A stretch of DNA of 36,776 bases from SVTX01 sp045653805 (GCA_045653805.1 JAZOMF010000059.1:1-36776); one strand, 5' to 3'; counted from the stretch's first letter, positions 1 through 7,525 are shown. Notes: generated by a model from the sequence alone, not told the origin. Program-made: numbers and translations.

Positions 1-41
1 AAAACATTACCTGTAGGAAGTAAGCGAAAAGCGTACCTCAT

Positions 42-191
42 AGCCTTCTCTTGTGAGAGAAGGGGGACCACGGAACTTACTTGTAAGTGCCGTGGTGGAT
101 GAGTAGTTATTTTCCACACCATAGACACCTCATCCGTCAGACTTCGTCTGCCACCTTCTCCCACGCATTTCAAGAAATGCTGGAGAAGGCT
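42..191. repeat. Palindromic intergenic repeat (MITE-like)
   Basis: The element starts with AGCCTTCTC and ends with its complement GAGAAGGCT. In between are short nested hairpins, for example ACTTACTTGTAAGT and CAGACTTCGTCTG. There is no coding potential. Its style matches the short dispersed palindromic repeats common in gut Clostridia; that comparison is from general knowledge, and copy number cannot be seen here. Confidence 0.6.
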
Positions 192-454
192 TATATAATT
201 CTAATTTCATCCGCTGACGGAAAATTACCGCTCCCATACCGATTAAGCTTACACTTGTAGGGGCGTTATCGAACTTGTTCGATGGTTGGTCGTCCGTTCA
301 GGTTCTTGCTCTCCTCCACTGTCGAGACACTTTGCTTACAGCAAAAAAGCAGAAGCCTTTCTCTGTTGTTCTTAACGGAGAAGTTATCAGAACCAAAATT
401 TCGGCAGAGAAGTTGTTTTCTCTGCCGATTTGTGTTATAATGGAACTAACGAAA
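192..454. other. Non-coding stretch with one strong hairpin
   Basis: No gene is supported here. The main structure is a hairpin at 401-428 (TCGGCAGAG paired with CTCTGCCGA, then TTTGTG), which could be a terminator for a gene lying before the window. A TATAAT at 436-441 has only a poor -35 box and leads into the next repeat, so it is not called as a promoter. Confidence 0.4.
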
Positions 455-589
455 AGCCTTCCTCCGGGAGGAAGGTGGCACGCAAAGCGTGACGGAAGGA
501 GCCTGCGTGACTTTGAATTCAGAAGAACTTCAACGCGACGCGCTCTCCCTCAGTCGCCTACGGCGACAGCTCCCTCCCGGAGGGAGCCT
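455..589. repeat. Second palindromic intergenic repeat
   Basis: A run of short palindromes: CCTTCCTCCGGGAGGAAGG, CACGCAAAGCGTG, GTCGCCTACGGCGAC and TCCCTCCCGGAGGGA. The outer edges AAGCCTTCC and GGGAGCCT recall the edges of the element at 42-191, so the two may be variants of one repeat class. Together they explain why the first 700 bases hold no gene. Confidence 0.55.
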
Positions 590-699
590 CTGTCAGTAGC
601 CGCATATTAAAGTGTTGTTCCATTGAGAAAAACTGTCCTTAGGAACACAACGCCATCGGGTTCCGTTATTTTTTATTAAACTTCAATGTTTTTAAAATT

Positions 700-990
700 T
701 TAATTTCCAAGCTTATGTCGTTTTACAGTAGTTACTCGCGCAAGAGGCTTGCAGCGATCTAAAACCAACATTCCTGTCTTTTTATCCAGCTTGCCGTATT
801 TTTTTAACCTCTTTTTTTGAGCCTTATCACAGCCTCGCAATATTTTGTTTATCTGTGATACGGCAACGGCAACCTTTTCTGCACCGTCGAGAAAGTTATA
901 TATGCTTTTCGAGGCAGAGCGACGCGCACTCTTTTCTACTACGGTGCATTCGTACGTTTTCCCGTCTTTATTAACAATTACCTTTTTCAT
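700..990 (-). CDS. Small basic protein of unknown function, coupled to udp
   Basis: The 96-residue product is rich in lysine and arginine, with no signal peptide and no membrane segment; the basic character suggests possible nucleic-acid contact, which is only inference. I do not recognise the family. Its ATG overlaps the udp stop codon by four bases (ATGA), the arrangement expected for translational coupling, and this is the main reason to believe it is a gene. No strong separate ribosome binding site or promoter is seen, so expression would depend on the udp transcript. A spurious frame after udp is the alternative. Confidence 0.55.
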   Translation of the reverse strand: MKKVIVNKDGKTYECTVVEKSARRSASKSIYNFLDGAEKVAVAVSQINKILRGCDKAQKKRLKKYGKLDKKTGMLVLDRCKPLARVTTVKRHKLGN

Positions 991-1766
991 TTTCCCTCTC
1001 TGTCGGAAATAATAAGCTTCTTAAGTGCCTCAATACCAACCTTGATAGCAAGGGTAGTATCGTGATGCTCGTCGGAATCGGTGTCAAGTCCTGCGTTTGC
1101 TCTTTCTTGATTCCATACCACCGAGAATACCGAGCCACAACGAACGCGGAGAAATGAGCCGACCGTGAAGAGTGTGCCCGATTCCATCTCGCTTGCAAGC
1201 ACGCCCAGACGTTTCCAAGCCTCCCACTGCTCAAGAAGGGCAGAGGAGGTAGGCATTCTCTGGGGAGAATGCTGACCGTAGAAGGAGTCCTTTGCCTGAA
1301 CTACGCCGGTGTGATTGACAACTCCCATTTCCTTAGCCGCCTCTCTCAGCGAAAACATAACGTCGGGATCGCTGACAGCGGGAAACTCAAGGGGAGCGTA
1401 CTCTCTTGAAGTGCCGTCCTGACGCACCGCACCGCTGGCTATAACCACGTCGCCTGCCTTTACGGAAAGGTCGATACCACCGCAGGTTCCCACACGGATA
1501 AAGGTATGAGCACCGCAAGCCGCAAGCTCCTCGATAGCGATAGCGGCAGAAGGACCGCCGATACCTGTGGAGCAAACCGAAACCACCTCGCCTGCTATCT
1601 TTCCGTTCCAAATGCAGTACTCTCGATTTGTGGAAACGTGATAGGGCTCGTCAAAACATGCCGCGATCTTCTCGCAACGACCGGGATCGCCGGGGAGAAT
1701 GCAATATTTGCCTACCTCACCCTTGCTTACGTTTATATGATACTGCTTTTCGTGGGACGATATCAT
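987..1766 (-). CDS. udp: Uridine phosphorylase
   Basis: Catalyses reversible phosphorolysis of uridine to uracil and ribose-1-phosphate in the cytoplasmic pyrimidine salvage pathway. The 259-residue product has the normal length for the family (about 250). Visible family signatures are the phosphate-binding GDPGR near residue 26, the RVGTCGG block near residue 91 and the EMESGTLF block near residue 194, which binds the nucleoside ribose. The start follows a GGAGG ribosome binding site eight bases upstream. A sigma-A-like promoter lies at 1808-1836. The small gene at 700-990 is translationally coupled downstream. A related purine or uridine phosphorylase subtype cannot be fully excluded from motifs alone, but the overall sequence reads as Udp. 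Confidence 0.88.
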   Translation of the reverse strand: MISSHEKQYHINVSKGEVGKYCILPGDPGRCEKIAACFDEPYHVSTNREYCIWNGKIAGEVVSVCSTGIGGPSAAIAIEELAACGAHTFIRVGTCGGIDLSVKAGDVVIASGAVRQDGTSREYAPLEFPAVSDPDVMFSLREAAKEMGVVNHTGVVQAKDSFYGQHSPQRMPTSSALLEQWEAWKRLGVLASEMESGTLFTVGSFLRVRCGSVFSVVWNQERANAGLDTDSDEHHDTTLAIKVGIEALKKLIISDREGK

Positions 1767-1807
1767 TTTTAAAACCTCCGACGGATAGATTTTGCTCTTA
1801 TATAATC

Positions 1808-1836
1808 AGTATATCATAATGATAGCCAAATTTCAA
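1808..1836 (-). promoter_or_regulatory. Sigma-A-like promoter of udp
   Basis: On the minus strand, TTGAAA (1831-1836) and TATACT (1808-1813) are separated by exactly 17 bases, about 40 bases before the udp start. Its -35 box lies ten bases from the putative spoVAD promoter, so the two divergent promoters nearly touch. Confidence 0.65.
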
Positions 1837-1845
1837 GAGATTTTT

Positions 1846-1875
1846 TGCATAATATTGAATTTATGATAGATAATA
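1846..1875 (+). promoter_or_regulatory. Sigma-G-like (forespore) promoter of spoVAD
   Basis: TGCATA (1846-1851), 17 bases, GATAATA (1869-1875). The known Bacillus sigma-G pattern is TGMATA and CATAMTA with 17-18 bases between, so only the first base of the -10 differs. spoVA operons are sigma-G dependent in Bacillus. No sigma-A promoter is seen ahead of the gene. The assignment is inference from pattern and context. Confidence 0.5.
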
Positions 1876-1906
1876 AGTACAAATTCTAATATTTGCGGAG
1901 AAAAAT

Positions 1907-2899
1907 ATGAATAGAGGCATAATCAAGCTGGATGCGAGCTTTATATCCACCGGAAACGTAGTGGGTAAAAAGGAATTTGAAGGACCACTGGGTGACACAT
2001 TCGATATACACGGAGATGATGATCGTTTTGGCAAATCTACATGGGAAAAGGCAGAGAGCGAGATGCAGAGGATGGCGCTAAATTTAGCGCTAAAAAAGGC
2101 AGAACTTGGGAACGAGGATATAGGTGCACTTTTCGCAGGCGACCTTCTCAACCAATGTATCGGGTCTTCGTATGGACTTCTTGGGTGCATGATCCCATAC
2201 TTCGGAATTTACGGTGCTTGCTCTACTGCGGGAGAGGGAATAATGTTGGCGTCAACTATGACCACACACAATATTTTTAAGCGTTGTGCCGCCGTTACAA
2301 GCTCACATAATTGCTCGGCAGAGAGACAGTACCGCACCCCCATAGAGTACGGAGGTCAGAGAACTCCCACATCTCAATGGACAGTAACGGGTTCGGGCGC
2401 GTTTATTATAGGCAATAGAGATGCGGGCAAGGTGAAGATAAAGGCGGGAATGCCCGGGCGAGTAATCGAAAAGGGAATAAATGACCCCAATAATATGGGC
2501 GCGGCTAAGGCGCCTGCAATTTGTGATACACTGTGCCGATATTTCAGCGAGAGTTGCACGCGCCCCGAAGACTATGATCTTATAGTTACGGGAGATCTTG
2601 GGTACGAGGGCGCATCGATACTGCGAGAGATTACAAATGCCGAGGGCTATAAGCTGGGAGAAAACTATACCGATTGCGGTATACTCATATTCGATAAAGA
2701 AAATCAAGATACCCATTCGGGAGGTTCCGGATGCGGATGCTCGGCGAGTGTTTTGTCTGCACACCTTCTTCCCGAAATGGAGAAAGGGAAGCTTAAAAAG
2801 GTACTTTTTATAGCTTCCGGAGCTATGATGAGTCCCGACAGCATCAAGCAGGGCGAGAGTATTCCTGCCGTTGGGCATTTGCTGATGTTTGAGGCATAA
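1907..2899 (+). CDS. spoVAD: Stage V sporulation protein AD (SpoVAD)
   Basis: SpoVAD is part of the SpoVA channel that moves dipicolinic acid (Ca-DPA) into the forespore and out again at germination; the Bacillus protein binds DPA at the outer face of the inner membrane. The 330-residue product is full length (Bacillus about 338) and thiolase-like, with the CSTAGEG block around Cys105 and the SSHNCSAERQYR block near residue 132. The start is supported by GCGGAG just upstream. spoVAE follows 46 bases later. In Bacillus and Clostridium, spoVAC normally comes directly before this gene; here the upstream neighbour is the divergent udp, so spoVAC must be elsewhere or absent. Confidence 0.95.
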   Translation: MNRGIIKLDASFISTGNVVGKKEFEGPLGDTFDIHGDDDRFGKSTWEKAESEMQRMALNLALKKAELGNEDIGALFAGDLLNQCIGSSYGLLGCMIPYFGIYGACSTAGEGIMLASTMTTHNIFKRCAAVTSSHNCSAERQYRTPIEYGGQRTPTSQWTVTGSGAFIIGNRDAGKVKIKAGMPGRVIEKGINDPNNMGAAKAPAICDTLCRYFSESCTRPEDYDLIVTGDLGYEGASILREITNAEGYKLGENYTDCGILIFDKENQDTHSGGSGCGCSASVLSAHLLPEMEKGKLKKVLFIASGAMMSPDSIKQGESIPAVGHLLMFEA

Positions 2900-2945
2900 A
2901 CAAAGCCGGACAATGTTCCATAGGAAATGATAAATTGGGGGAAAA

Positions 2946-3314
2946 ATGAATATGATTTTGCAAATAATACGAGCCTTTTTGGTTGGTGGATTATTTTGCG
3001 TGATTGCACAGGTGTTAATAGATAAAACCAAGCTGACTCCTGCCAGAATATTGGTCAGCTACGTGGTTGCGGGAGTGATTTTGGGAGCGATTGGTATATA
3101 TAAGCCAATCGTGGACTTTGCCGGCGCGGGAGCAACAGTGCCGCTGACGGGATTTGGGTATCTTATCAGCGAGGGAATAAGAGAGGCTGTGGACAAGCAG
3201 GGCTTGTTGGGGGCGCTCACAGGAGCATTTACAGCCGCAGCGGGAGGAATTTCGGCGGCACTGGTGTTCGGATATCTTTCGGCGATTATATTTAAGGGTA
3301 AGCGGAGAGGATAA
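2946..3314 (+). CDS. spoVAE: Stage V sporulation protein AE (SpoVAE)
   Basis: A 122-residue integral membrane protein with hydrophobic segments at about residues 4-24, 33-52 and 93-115, and the conserved run LTGFGYLISEG in the middle. Length and pattern fit SpoVAE (AEb type), a partner of SpoVAC and SpoVAD in the DPA channel of the forespore inner membrane. SpoVAC and SpoVAE share a fold, but the segment order here reads as AE. The start follows GGGGG; an in-frame ATG two codons later is also possible. Cotranscription with spoVAD is inferred from the 46-base gap without a terminator. Confidence 0.9.
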   Translation: MNMILQIIRAFLVGGLFCVIAQVLIDKTKLTPARILVSYVVAGVILGAIGIYKPIVDFAGAGATVPLTGFGYLISEGIREAVDKQGLLGALTGAFTAAAGGISAALVFGYLSAIIFKGKRRG

Positions 3315-3450
3315 GTGCAAGGCTTTTTGTAGCCATAAATAATGTTAATTTTCTGTTAATTTTATCTGCGTAGTGACACAAAGTCTAACTGAAATTTTTT
3401 GTGATTTTTCACAAAAACGGATTTTTGACGCTCATTTTTCCCCAAAAGCC

Positions 3451-3479
3451 TTGACAAAAGTGATTTAATAGTTTATAAT
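3451..3479 (+). promoter_or_regulatory. Perfect-consensus sigma-A promoter
   Basis: TTGACA (3451-3456), 17-base spacer, TATAAT (3474-3479), about 38 bases before the ATG of the membrane protein. It predicts strong vegetative expression, in contrast to the sporulation genes on both sides. Confidence 0.85.
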
Positions 3480-3516
3480 ATCTATTGAATTATTATTGAC
3501 TCAAAGGAGCTTGAAA

Positions 3517-4332
3517 ATGAAGGCGTCTAATTATTCCGGTGTAACTAAATATTCGCTCGCTTGGCATAAATTTTTGATTTACGTTTTTATCCCCGTAGTG
3601 GTTGGCGTAATGGGCATTGTAGCACTCTGCTCGCTCTTTATGTTCTTCGCTTGCGGACTTTATGAAACTCTCGCAATCCCCGGCTTGTTTGCAGATTGGA
3701 TCGCAGGTCTTGAGGGTGGCTTATTCAGCTTCTTGATTCCCGTTGTTCAATTTGTTGAAACTGTTTGCACAAGTATCTTTAATCTTACCGGCGGTCTCGC
3801 ACCTGCAATGCACATCAGACATCTTACTATCTGCTATCTTTCCATTGGTGTAGCTGTTCTTGCACTTATGGCAAGAAACTCTCTTGCATATTTCGAGAGA
3901 AACGCAGTTGTTCTTATCAACTCCTTGATGCTTGCGATCGGTGGCTACTTTATTGCAGCGGGCTGGCTTTTCCAGTATGTTCTCACATTCTTTGTATCCC
4001 TTAAGCCCATAGAGCTTACAGGTGCCAGATTCTTTGGTGTTCGCATCTTCGCATATATTAACACATATTATAAGCTCTTCACCAGCACATTCTTCTCTGA
4101 AAATCTCTTCACCGGTAAGCTTTTCGAAGGCGTTCTTATTCCCAGTGTTCATTTCCCTGACGGTAGAGATATGTTTGCCGATATTGCTTTGGTTCAGAAG
4201 TATCTTTCGAACAGCGAGGTTACTATTGCGGCAATCACCGTGCTCTCTCTCCTCGCAATCAGCGGACTTATGGTTCTTATTTGCACACTTTACTACAAGA
4301 AGAGAAAGTCCCTCTTTGAGTTTAGCATCTAA
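3517..4332 (+). CDS. Polytopic membrane protein of unknown function
   Basis: I do not recognise the family. The 271-residue product has about five hydrophobic segments: roughly residues 17-45, 63-85, 98-118, 124-152 and 233-257. A hydrophilic or amphipathic stretch lies between the last two, and the tail is basic (YKKRKS), suggesting a cytoplasmic C-terminus. There are no obvious transporter or enzyme motifs. The start is the ATG after AAAGGAG; a TTG 21 bases upstream is in frame but lies before the ribosome binding site, so it is rejected. The gene stands alone between a perfect sigma-A promoter and a strong hairpin terminator shared with sigK, so it is probably a well-expressed monocistronic unit. 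Confidence 0.85.
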   Translation: MKASNYSGVTKYSLAWHKFLIYVFIPVVVGVMGIVALCSLFMFFACGLYETLAIPGLFADWIAGLEGGLFSFLIPVVQFVETVCTSIFNLTGGLAPAMHIRHLTICYLSIGVAVLALMARNSLAYFERNAVVLINSLMLAIGGYFIAAGWLFQYVLTFFVSLKPIELTGARFFGVRIFAYINTYYKLFTSTFFSENLFTGKLFEGVLIPSVHFPDGRDMFADIALVQKYLSNSEVTIAAITVLSLLAISGLMVLICTLYYKKRKSLFEFSI

Positions 4333-4349
4333 AATATATTAATAATGAA

Positions 4350-4374
4350 AAAAGCTCCCGAGCAGGGAGCTTTT
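4350..4374. terminator. Bidirectional terminator between the membrane protein gene and sigK
   Basis: Stem AAAAGCTCCC with GGGAGCTTTT around a five-base loop. It has T-runs on both strands and serves two convergent genes. Confidence 0.85.
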
Positions 4375-4376
4375 CT

Positions 4377-5075
4377 TTATCCTCCAAGTGCACTTTTGAG
4401 CTTTTCGAGTGCGCTTTTTTCTATTCTTGAAACGTAGGAACGAGAGATGCCCAGCTTTTCTGCAATCTCTCTCTGTGTCAGCTCTTCTGTACCGAATAGA
4501 CCATATCTCATAATTATTATTTGTCTCTCTCGCAGTGAAAGTGCGGTTTTAATGCAGGAAAGGGCCTTTGAAGTTAGAATTTGGCGATCGACCTCCTCTG
4601 CAATATCTTCGTCAGAGCTTATAACATCCATATAGGAGAGAGGGTTGCCGTCTCTGTCCACGTCTATAGTTTCGTTTATAGAAATTTCGGAGGAGTGCTT
4701 TTTTTGAGCTCTGAAGCTCATAAGTATCTCGTTTTGAATACATTTTGAGGCGTAGGTTGCAAATCTTGCACCGTTATCCACATTGAACGTATCTATCGCC
4801 TTAACAAGACCTATTGTTCCTATTGATACAAGATCATCTTGATTTTTGTTTTGCGAATAATACTTTCTCACAATATGTGCAACCAAGCGAAGATTGTGTA
4901 GTATCAGCTCTTGTCTTGCGTCCTCGCCTCTCTCTCCGTCCTCACGCATTATGATGAATTTTTCTCTTTCGTCTTCTTGAGAGAGCGCAGGGGGAAAATT
5001 TTGTACCGTTCCAATACCCAGTATGGGGCTCAAAAATTTTGACAATGCCGCAAGTATTAAAGTAAAGATTATCAT
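4377..5075 (-). CDS. sigK: Sporulation sigma factor SigK
   Basis: The late mother-cell sigma factor that drives coat and maturation genes. The 232-residue product has a hydrophobic N-terminal stretch of about 20 residues, as expected for the pro-sequence removed on activation. Region 2 follows with DDLVSIGTIGLVKAID, and region 4 carries the helix-turn-helix TQREIAEKLGISRSYVSRIE. The LSQEDE start of the mature part and overall order fit SigK better than SigE. The gene is continuous, with no skin-type insertion. A weak sigma-E-like -10 (CATATATT) lies upstream but its -35 is poor, so it is not called. Its neighbours are a convergent membrane protein gene and the divergent TPP riboswitch. Confidence 0.92.
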   Translation of the reverse strand: MIIFTLILAALSKFLSPILGIGTVQNFPPALSQEDEREKFIIMREDGERGEDARQELILHNLRLVAHIVRKYYSQNKNQDDLVSIGTIGLVKAIDTFNVDNGARFATYASKCIQNEILMSFRAQKKHSSEISINETIDVDRDGNPLSYMDVISSDEDIAEEVDRQILTSKALSCIKTALSLRERQIIIMRYGLFGTEELTQREIAEKLGISRSYVSRIEKSALEKLKSALGG

Positions 5076-5178
5076 GCCTTATATACCTCATTTTTTAGTT
5101 GATACGAATATATGAGATAATTGCATGTACTTATTTCCGAGGACAAAAAAGAAAAATCAATAAAATGCGGCAGTGTAC

Positions 5179-5207
5179 TTGACAAGGAAGAAAAACTGTG
5201 GTATAAT
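5179..5207 (+). promoter_or_regulatory. Perfect-consensus sigma-A promoter of thiT
   Basis: TTGACA (5179-5184), 17 bases, TATAAT (5202-5207), about 40 bases before the riboswitch aptamer. Confidence 0.85.
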
Positions 5208-5244
5208 CTCATCGTCGATACGAAATCGATGTAAAACCGCATAA

Positions 5245-5357
5245 AAATCAGGGGTGCCGAAATCCTTCGTCAGCGCAGACGGTGGAGAATAGGCTGAGAC
5301 GGAATACCGAACCCTTGCACCTGATACGGATAATACCGGCGTAGGAAGATTTTGATA
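5245..5357 (+). promoter_or_regulatory. TPP riboswitch (THI element)
   Basis: Conserved blocks are all present in order: GGGGTGCC (5251-5258), GGCTGAGA (5292-5299), ACCCTTGCACCTGAT (5311-5325) and GGATAATACCGGCGTAGGAA (5328-5347). These are the hallmarks of the thiamine pyrophosphate aptamer. It lies ahead of a terminator and thiT, so TPP binding would switch the thiamine transporter off. Confidence 0.96.
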
Positions 5358-5396
5358 GAATATATTGTTGAGAGGAAATGACGTCAACCTCCACCA

Positions 5397-5440
5397 AAAA
5401 ATTCATCCGACCGTGATTTTTCGTGCGGATGAATTTTTTT
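5397..5440 (+). terminator. Riboswitch expression-platform terminator
   Basis: Stem ATTCATCCG (5401-5409) with CGGATGAAT (5426-5434), followed by a run of T. It ends about 20 bases before the thiT ATG. ACCTCC at 5388-5393 could also pair with the GGAGGT of the ribosome binding site (5450-5455), which would add translational control; this second point is speculative. Confidence 0.8.
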
Positions 5441-5459
5441 ATTATTTTAGGAGGTCACA

Positions 5460-6053
5460 ATGAAAAAAAGAATTCTTTGTGTCACAGAGGGTGCTCTTTG
5501 TTTGGCTCTTGCCTATGTTTTAGAGCTTCTCTGCGTTTGGCTCAACGCCGTTACGGGAGTAGGCGCACTTCTGCCATTTGGCGGTACGATAAGTGTAAGT
5601 ATGCTCCCAATCATCTATTATTCATACCGTCGGGGAGCTCTATGGGGAATCGGCGCGGGCTTGGTTTATTCCGCTTTGCAGATGATCCTCGGCTTTTACA
5701 TCCCACCTGCCGGAACATGGTGGGCAGTGGCGCTTTGCGTGGTGCTTGATTACATAGTAGCGTTTACCGTGTCGGGCGCGGCAGACGTGTTTGCAAAGCC
5801 GTTCGGCAAGAAAAGACTTGTAGGCTTTTGCGTAGGAGCGGTAGCAGTGTCGCTCATAAGGTTCGTATCAAGCTTTTTTTCGGGAGTTATACTCTGGGGA
5901 TCTTACGCGCCTGAGAATATGAACGTCTGGGTGTATTCCTTGGCATATAATGCATCTTACATGCTGCCAAATGCCATCCTGACGGGAATTTTCGCCGTGG
6001 TGATCTGCGCCGCAGTAGACCCCAAAACACTGCGTCCTATGAAAAAGCAGTAA
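5460..6053 (+). CDS. thiT: Thiamine transporter ThiT (ECF S component)
   Basis: Membrane substrate-binding subunit that captures thiamine and works with a shared ECF energizing module encoded elsewhere. The 197-residue product has the family length and six hydrophobic segments. Signatures include the block GGTISVSMLPI (residues 41-51), the following SYRRGALWG, and the late block FSGVILWGSYAPE with YNASYMLPNAIL, which hold thiamine-contacting aromatic residues in the family. The start follows AGGAGGT six bases upstream. The TPP riboswitch and terminator directly before the gene give independent support for thiamine specificity. No ECF ATPase or T component is nearby, as is usual for group II ECF systems. 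Confidence 0.95.
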   Translation: MKKRILCVTEGALCLALAYVLELLCVWLNAVTGVGALLPFGGTISVSMLPIIYYSYRRGALWGIGAGLVYSALQMILGFYIPPAGTWWAVALCVVLDYIVAFTVSGAADVFAKPFGKKRLVGFCVGAVAVSLIRFVSSFFSGVILWGSYAPENMNVWVYSLAYNASYMLPNAILTGIFAVVICAAVDPKTLRPMKKQ

Positions 6054-6078
6054 TGACCTTAGGGTAAAATAATAAAAC

Positions 6079-6107
6079 GGGGAATAAAGCTAAAGGCTTT
6101 ATTCCCC
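6079..6107. terminator. Terminator between thiT and trpS
   Basis: Stem GGGGAATAAAGC with GCTTTATTCCCC around a short loop. Convergent genes flank it. The T-run is weak on both strands, but the stem is long. Confidence 0.7.
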
Positions 6108-6119
6108 TTAATTTGTGTA

Positions 6120-7121
6120 TTATCTTATCTGAACGAACCCAAGCTTCTTCTGTACCTTGGAGAGGGTTCTGCGAGCAACGTAGGATGCCTCCTCCGCGCC
6201 CTTCTTCATTTGTGCTTCAAGCTGTGCCTTGTCGGACATAAAGGTGTTGAATTTCTCTTGAACGGGAGAAAGCGCGTCTGCACAAACCTCACCCACAGCC
6301 ATCTTAAAGTCGCCATATCCCTTGCCCTCAAACTCACGCTCGATCTCCTCCAGAGTTTTACCGGTGAATACCGAGTAAATGGTCATAAGGTTGTTGATAC
6401 CGTCCTTGCCCTCGGCGTAGCGCACGCAGGTGTCAGAATCGGTAACCGCTCTCTTGAACTTGCGGATAATGGTGTCTTTGTCGTCGAGAATGTAAACCAC
6501 CGCGTTTGTGTTCTCGTCGGACTTGCTCATCTTCTTGGTGGGCTCTGCGAGAGACATGATCTTCGCGCCGCTCTTTGCCATAATGGGCTCGGGAATGGTG
6601 AAGGTGTCGGGGTAGATAGCGTTGAATCTGGTTGCGATGTCGCGGCAGAGCTCAACGTGCTGCTTCTGGTCGATACCAACGGGAACTACGTCGGTCTGGT
6701 AGAGCAGAATATCTGCCGCCATAAGCACGGGATAGGTGAAAAGACCCGCATTGATGTTGTCGGCATGCTTCTGGCTTTTGTCCTTGAACTGGGTCATTCT
6801 GGAAAGCTCGCCAAAGCCGGTGAAGCAGTTGAGGAGCCAAGCAAGCTCGGCATGCTCCTTAACATGAGACTGAACGTAAAGAGTGTTCTTTTCGGGGTCA
6901 AGACCGCAAGCCATGTAGAGCGCGAGAGTCTCGTATGTGCGGCGACGAAGGTCTGCGGGCACCTGACGAACAGTAATAGCATGCTCGTCAACTACGCAGT
7001 AAAAACACTTATATTTCTCGGAATATGCGGAAAAATTTTTGATAGCGCCGAGATAGTTGCCAATGGTAAGGTTTCCGCTGGGCTGAACGCCGGAGAAGGA
7101 AACGGGAGTATTCTGGAACAT
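6120..7121 (-). CDS. trpS: Tryptophanyl-tRNA synthetase
   Basis: Charges tRNA-Trp with tryptophan (class I synthetase, cytoplasm). The 333-residue product matches the family length. The HIGH-like signature is GNLTIGNYLG (about residues 16-25) and the KMSKS loop is present as KKMSKSDEN around residue 200. The open frame extends 35 codons further upstream, but those codons lie in the T-box terminator region; the chosen ATG follows GAGGAT and begins the typical sequence with SGVQPSGN. Expression is controlled by the T-box leader directly upstream, which carries a UGG (Trp) specifier. Confidence 0.96.
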   Translation of the reverse strand: MFQNTPVSFSGVQPSGNLTIGNYLGAIKNFSAYSEKYKCFYCVVDEHAITVRQVPADLRRRTYETLALYMACGLDPEKNTLYVQSHVKEHAELAWLLNCFTGFGELSRMTQFKDKSQKHADNINAGLFTYPVLMAADILLYQTDVVPVGIDQKQHVELCRDIATRFNAIYPDTFTIPEPIMAKSGAKIMSLAEPTKKMSKSDENTNAVVYILDDKDTIIRKFKRAVTDSDTCVRYAEGKDGINNLMTIYSVFTGKTLEEIEREFEGKGYGDFKMAVGEVCADALSPVQEKFNTFMSDKAQLEAQMKKGAEEASYVARRTLSKVQKKLGFVQIR

Positions 7122-7525
7122 AAATTTTATCCTCACTTTGTATAATATTAAAAATAAAAAAGCCCTCGACAGATAAAAATCTATCGGGGACGAATTTTCT
7201 TGTGAAAAATCCGCGGTACCACCCACGTTGCGTTTGCAAAATATTTTCCGAATACTTCGTTGCTCCTCGAAAGCGGCTCGACTTACGAGCAGTAAGCCAT
7301 CGCCTTGCTTTTTGCGGTGCGCCTCGTCTGCGAAAAATATTTAAGCAAACGAGATTCGGATACAAACGCCTCTTTGACATAACGGTGTCATCCGTCGCCC
7401 ATACTTGCTGAAATGCTTTCTGTTTGCCCTCAAAGGTCCATTCGGTCAACTGTATCTGCCGCGCTCTCACCACCGTCGGCTCTCTGTGAAAAAGGAAATT
7501 GACTTACTAATCCTTATCATCGGTT
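7122..7525 (-). promoter_or_regulatory. T-box leader of trpS (Trp specifier)
   Basis: Senses uncharged tRNA-Trp and antiterminates trpS. The T-box sequence GGGTGGTACCGCG is at 7212-7224. The terminator hairpin at 7162-7190 is followed on the minus strand by a U-run. In Stem I the motif GAATGGAC places the specifier UGG at 7438-7440. Between Stem I and the antiterminator sits a large ~119-base structured insert (7232-7350), also present in the valS leader; see the findings. The leader begins at the perfect promoter 7532-7560. Confidence 0.93.

Noticed and set aside
275..610. Open frame of 111 codons on the plus strand
   Set aside because: It runs through repeat sequence and hairpins, has no ribosome binding site and reads as palindrome translation.
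4377..5075. Possible skin-type insertion in sigK
   Set aside because: The frame is continuous from the pro-sequence through region 4, so there is no interruption.
5076..5160. Sigma-E promoter for sigK
   Set aside because: CATATATT resembles a -10, but no acceptable -35 lies at the right distance.
6210..7145. Long plus-strand open frame opposite trpS
   Set aside because: Antisense shadow of trpS, with no start signal and no recognisable domain.
7009..7473. Minus-strand open frame across the trpS T-box leader
   Set aside because: It is the leader RNA read as protein; its ATG is the specifier region.
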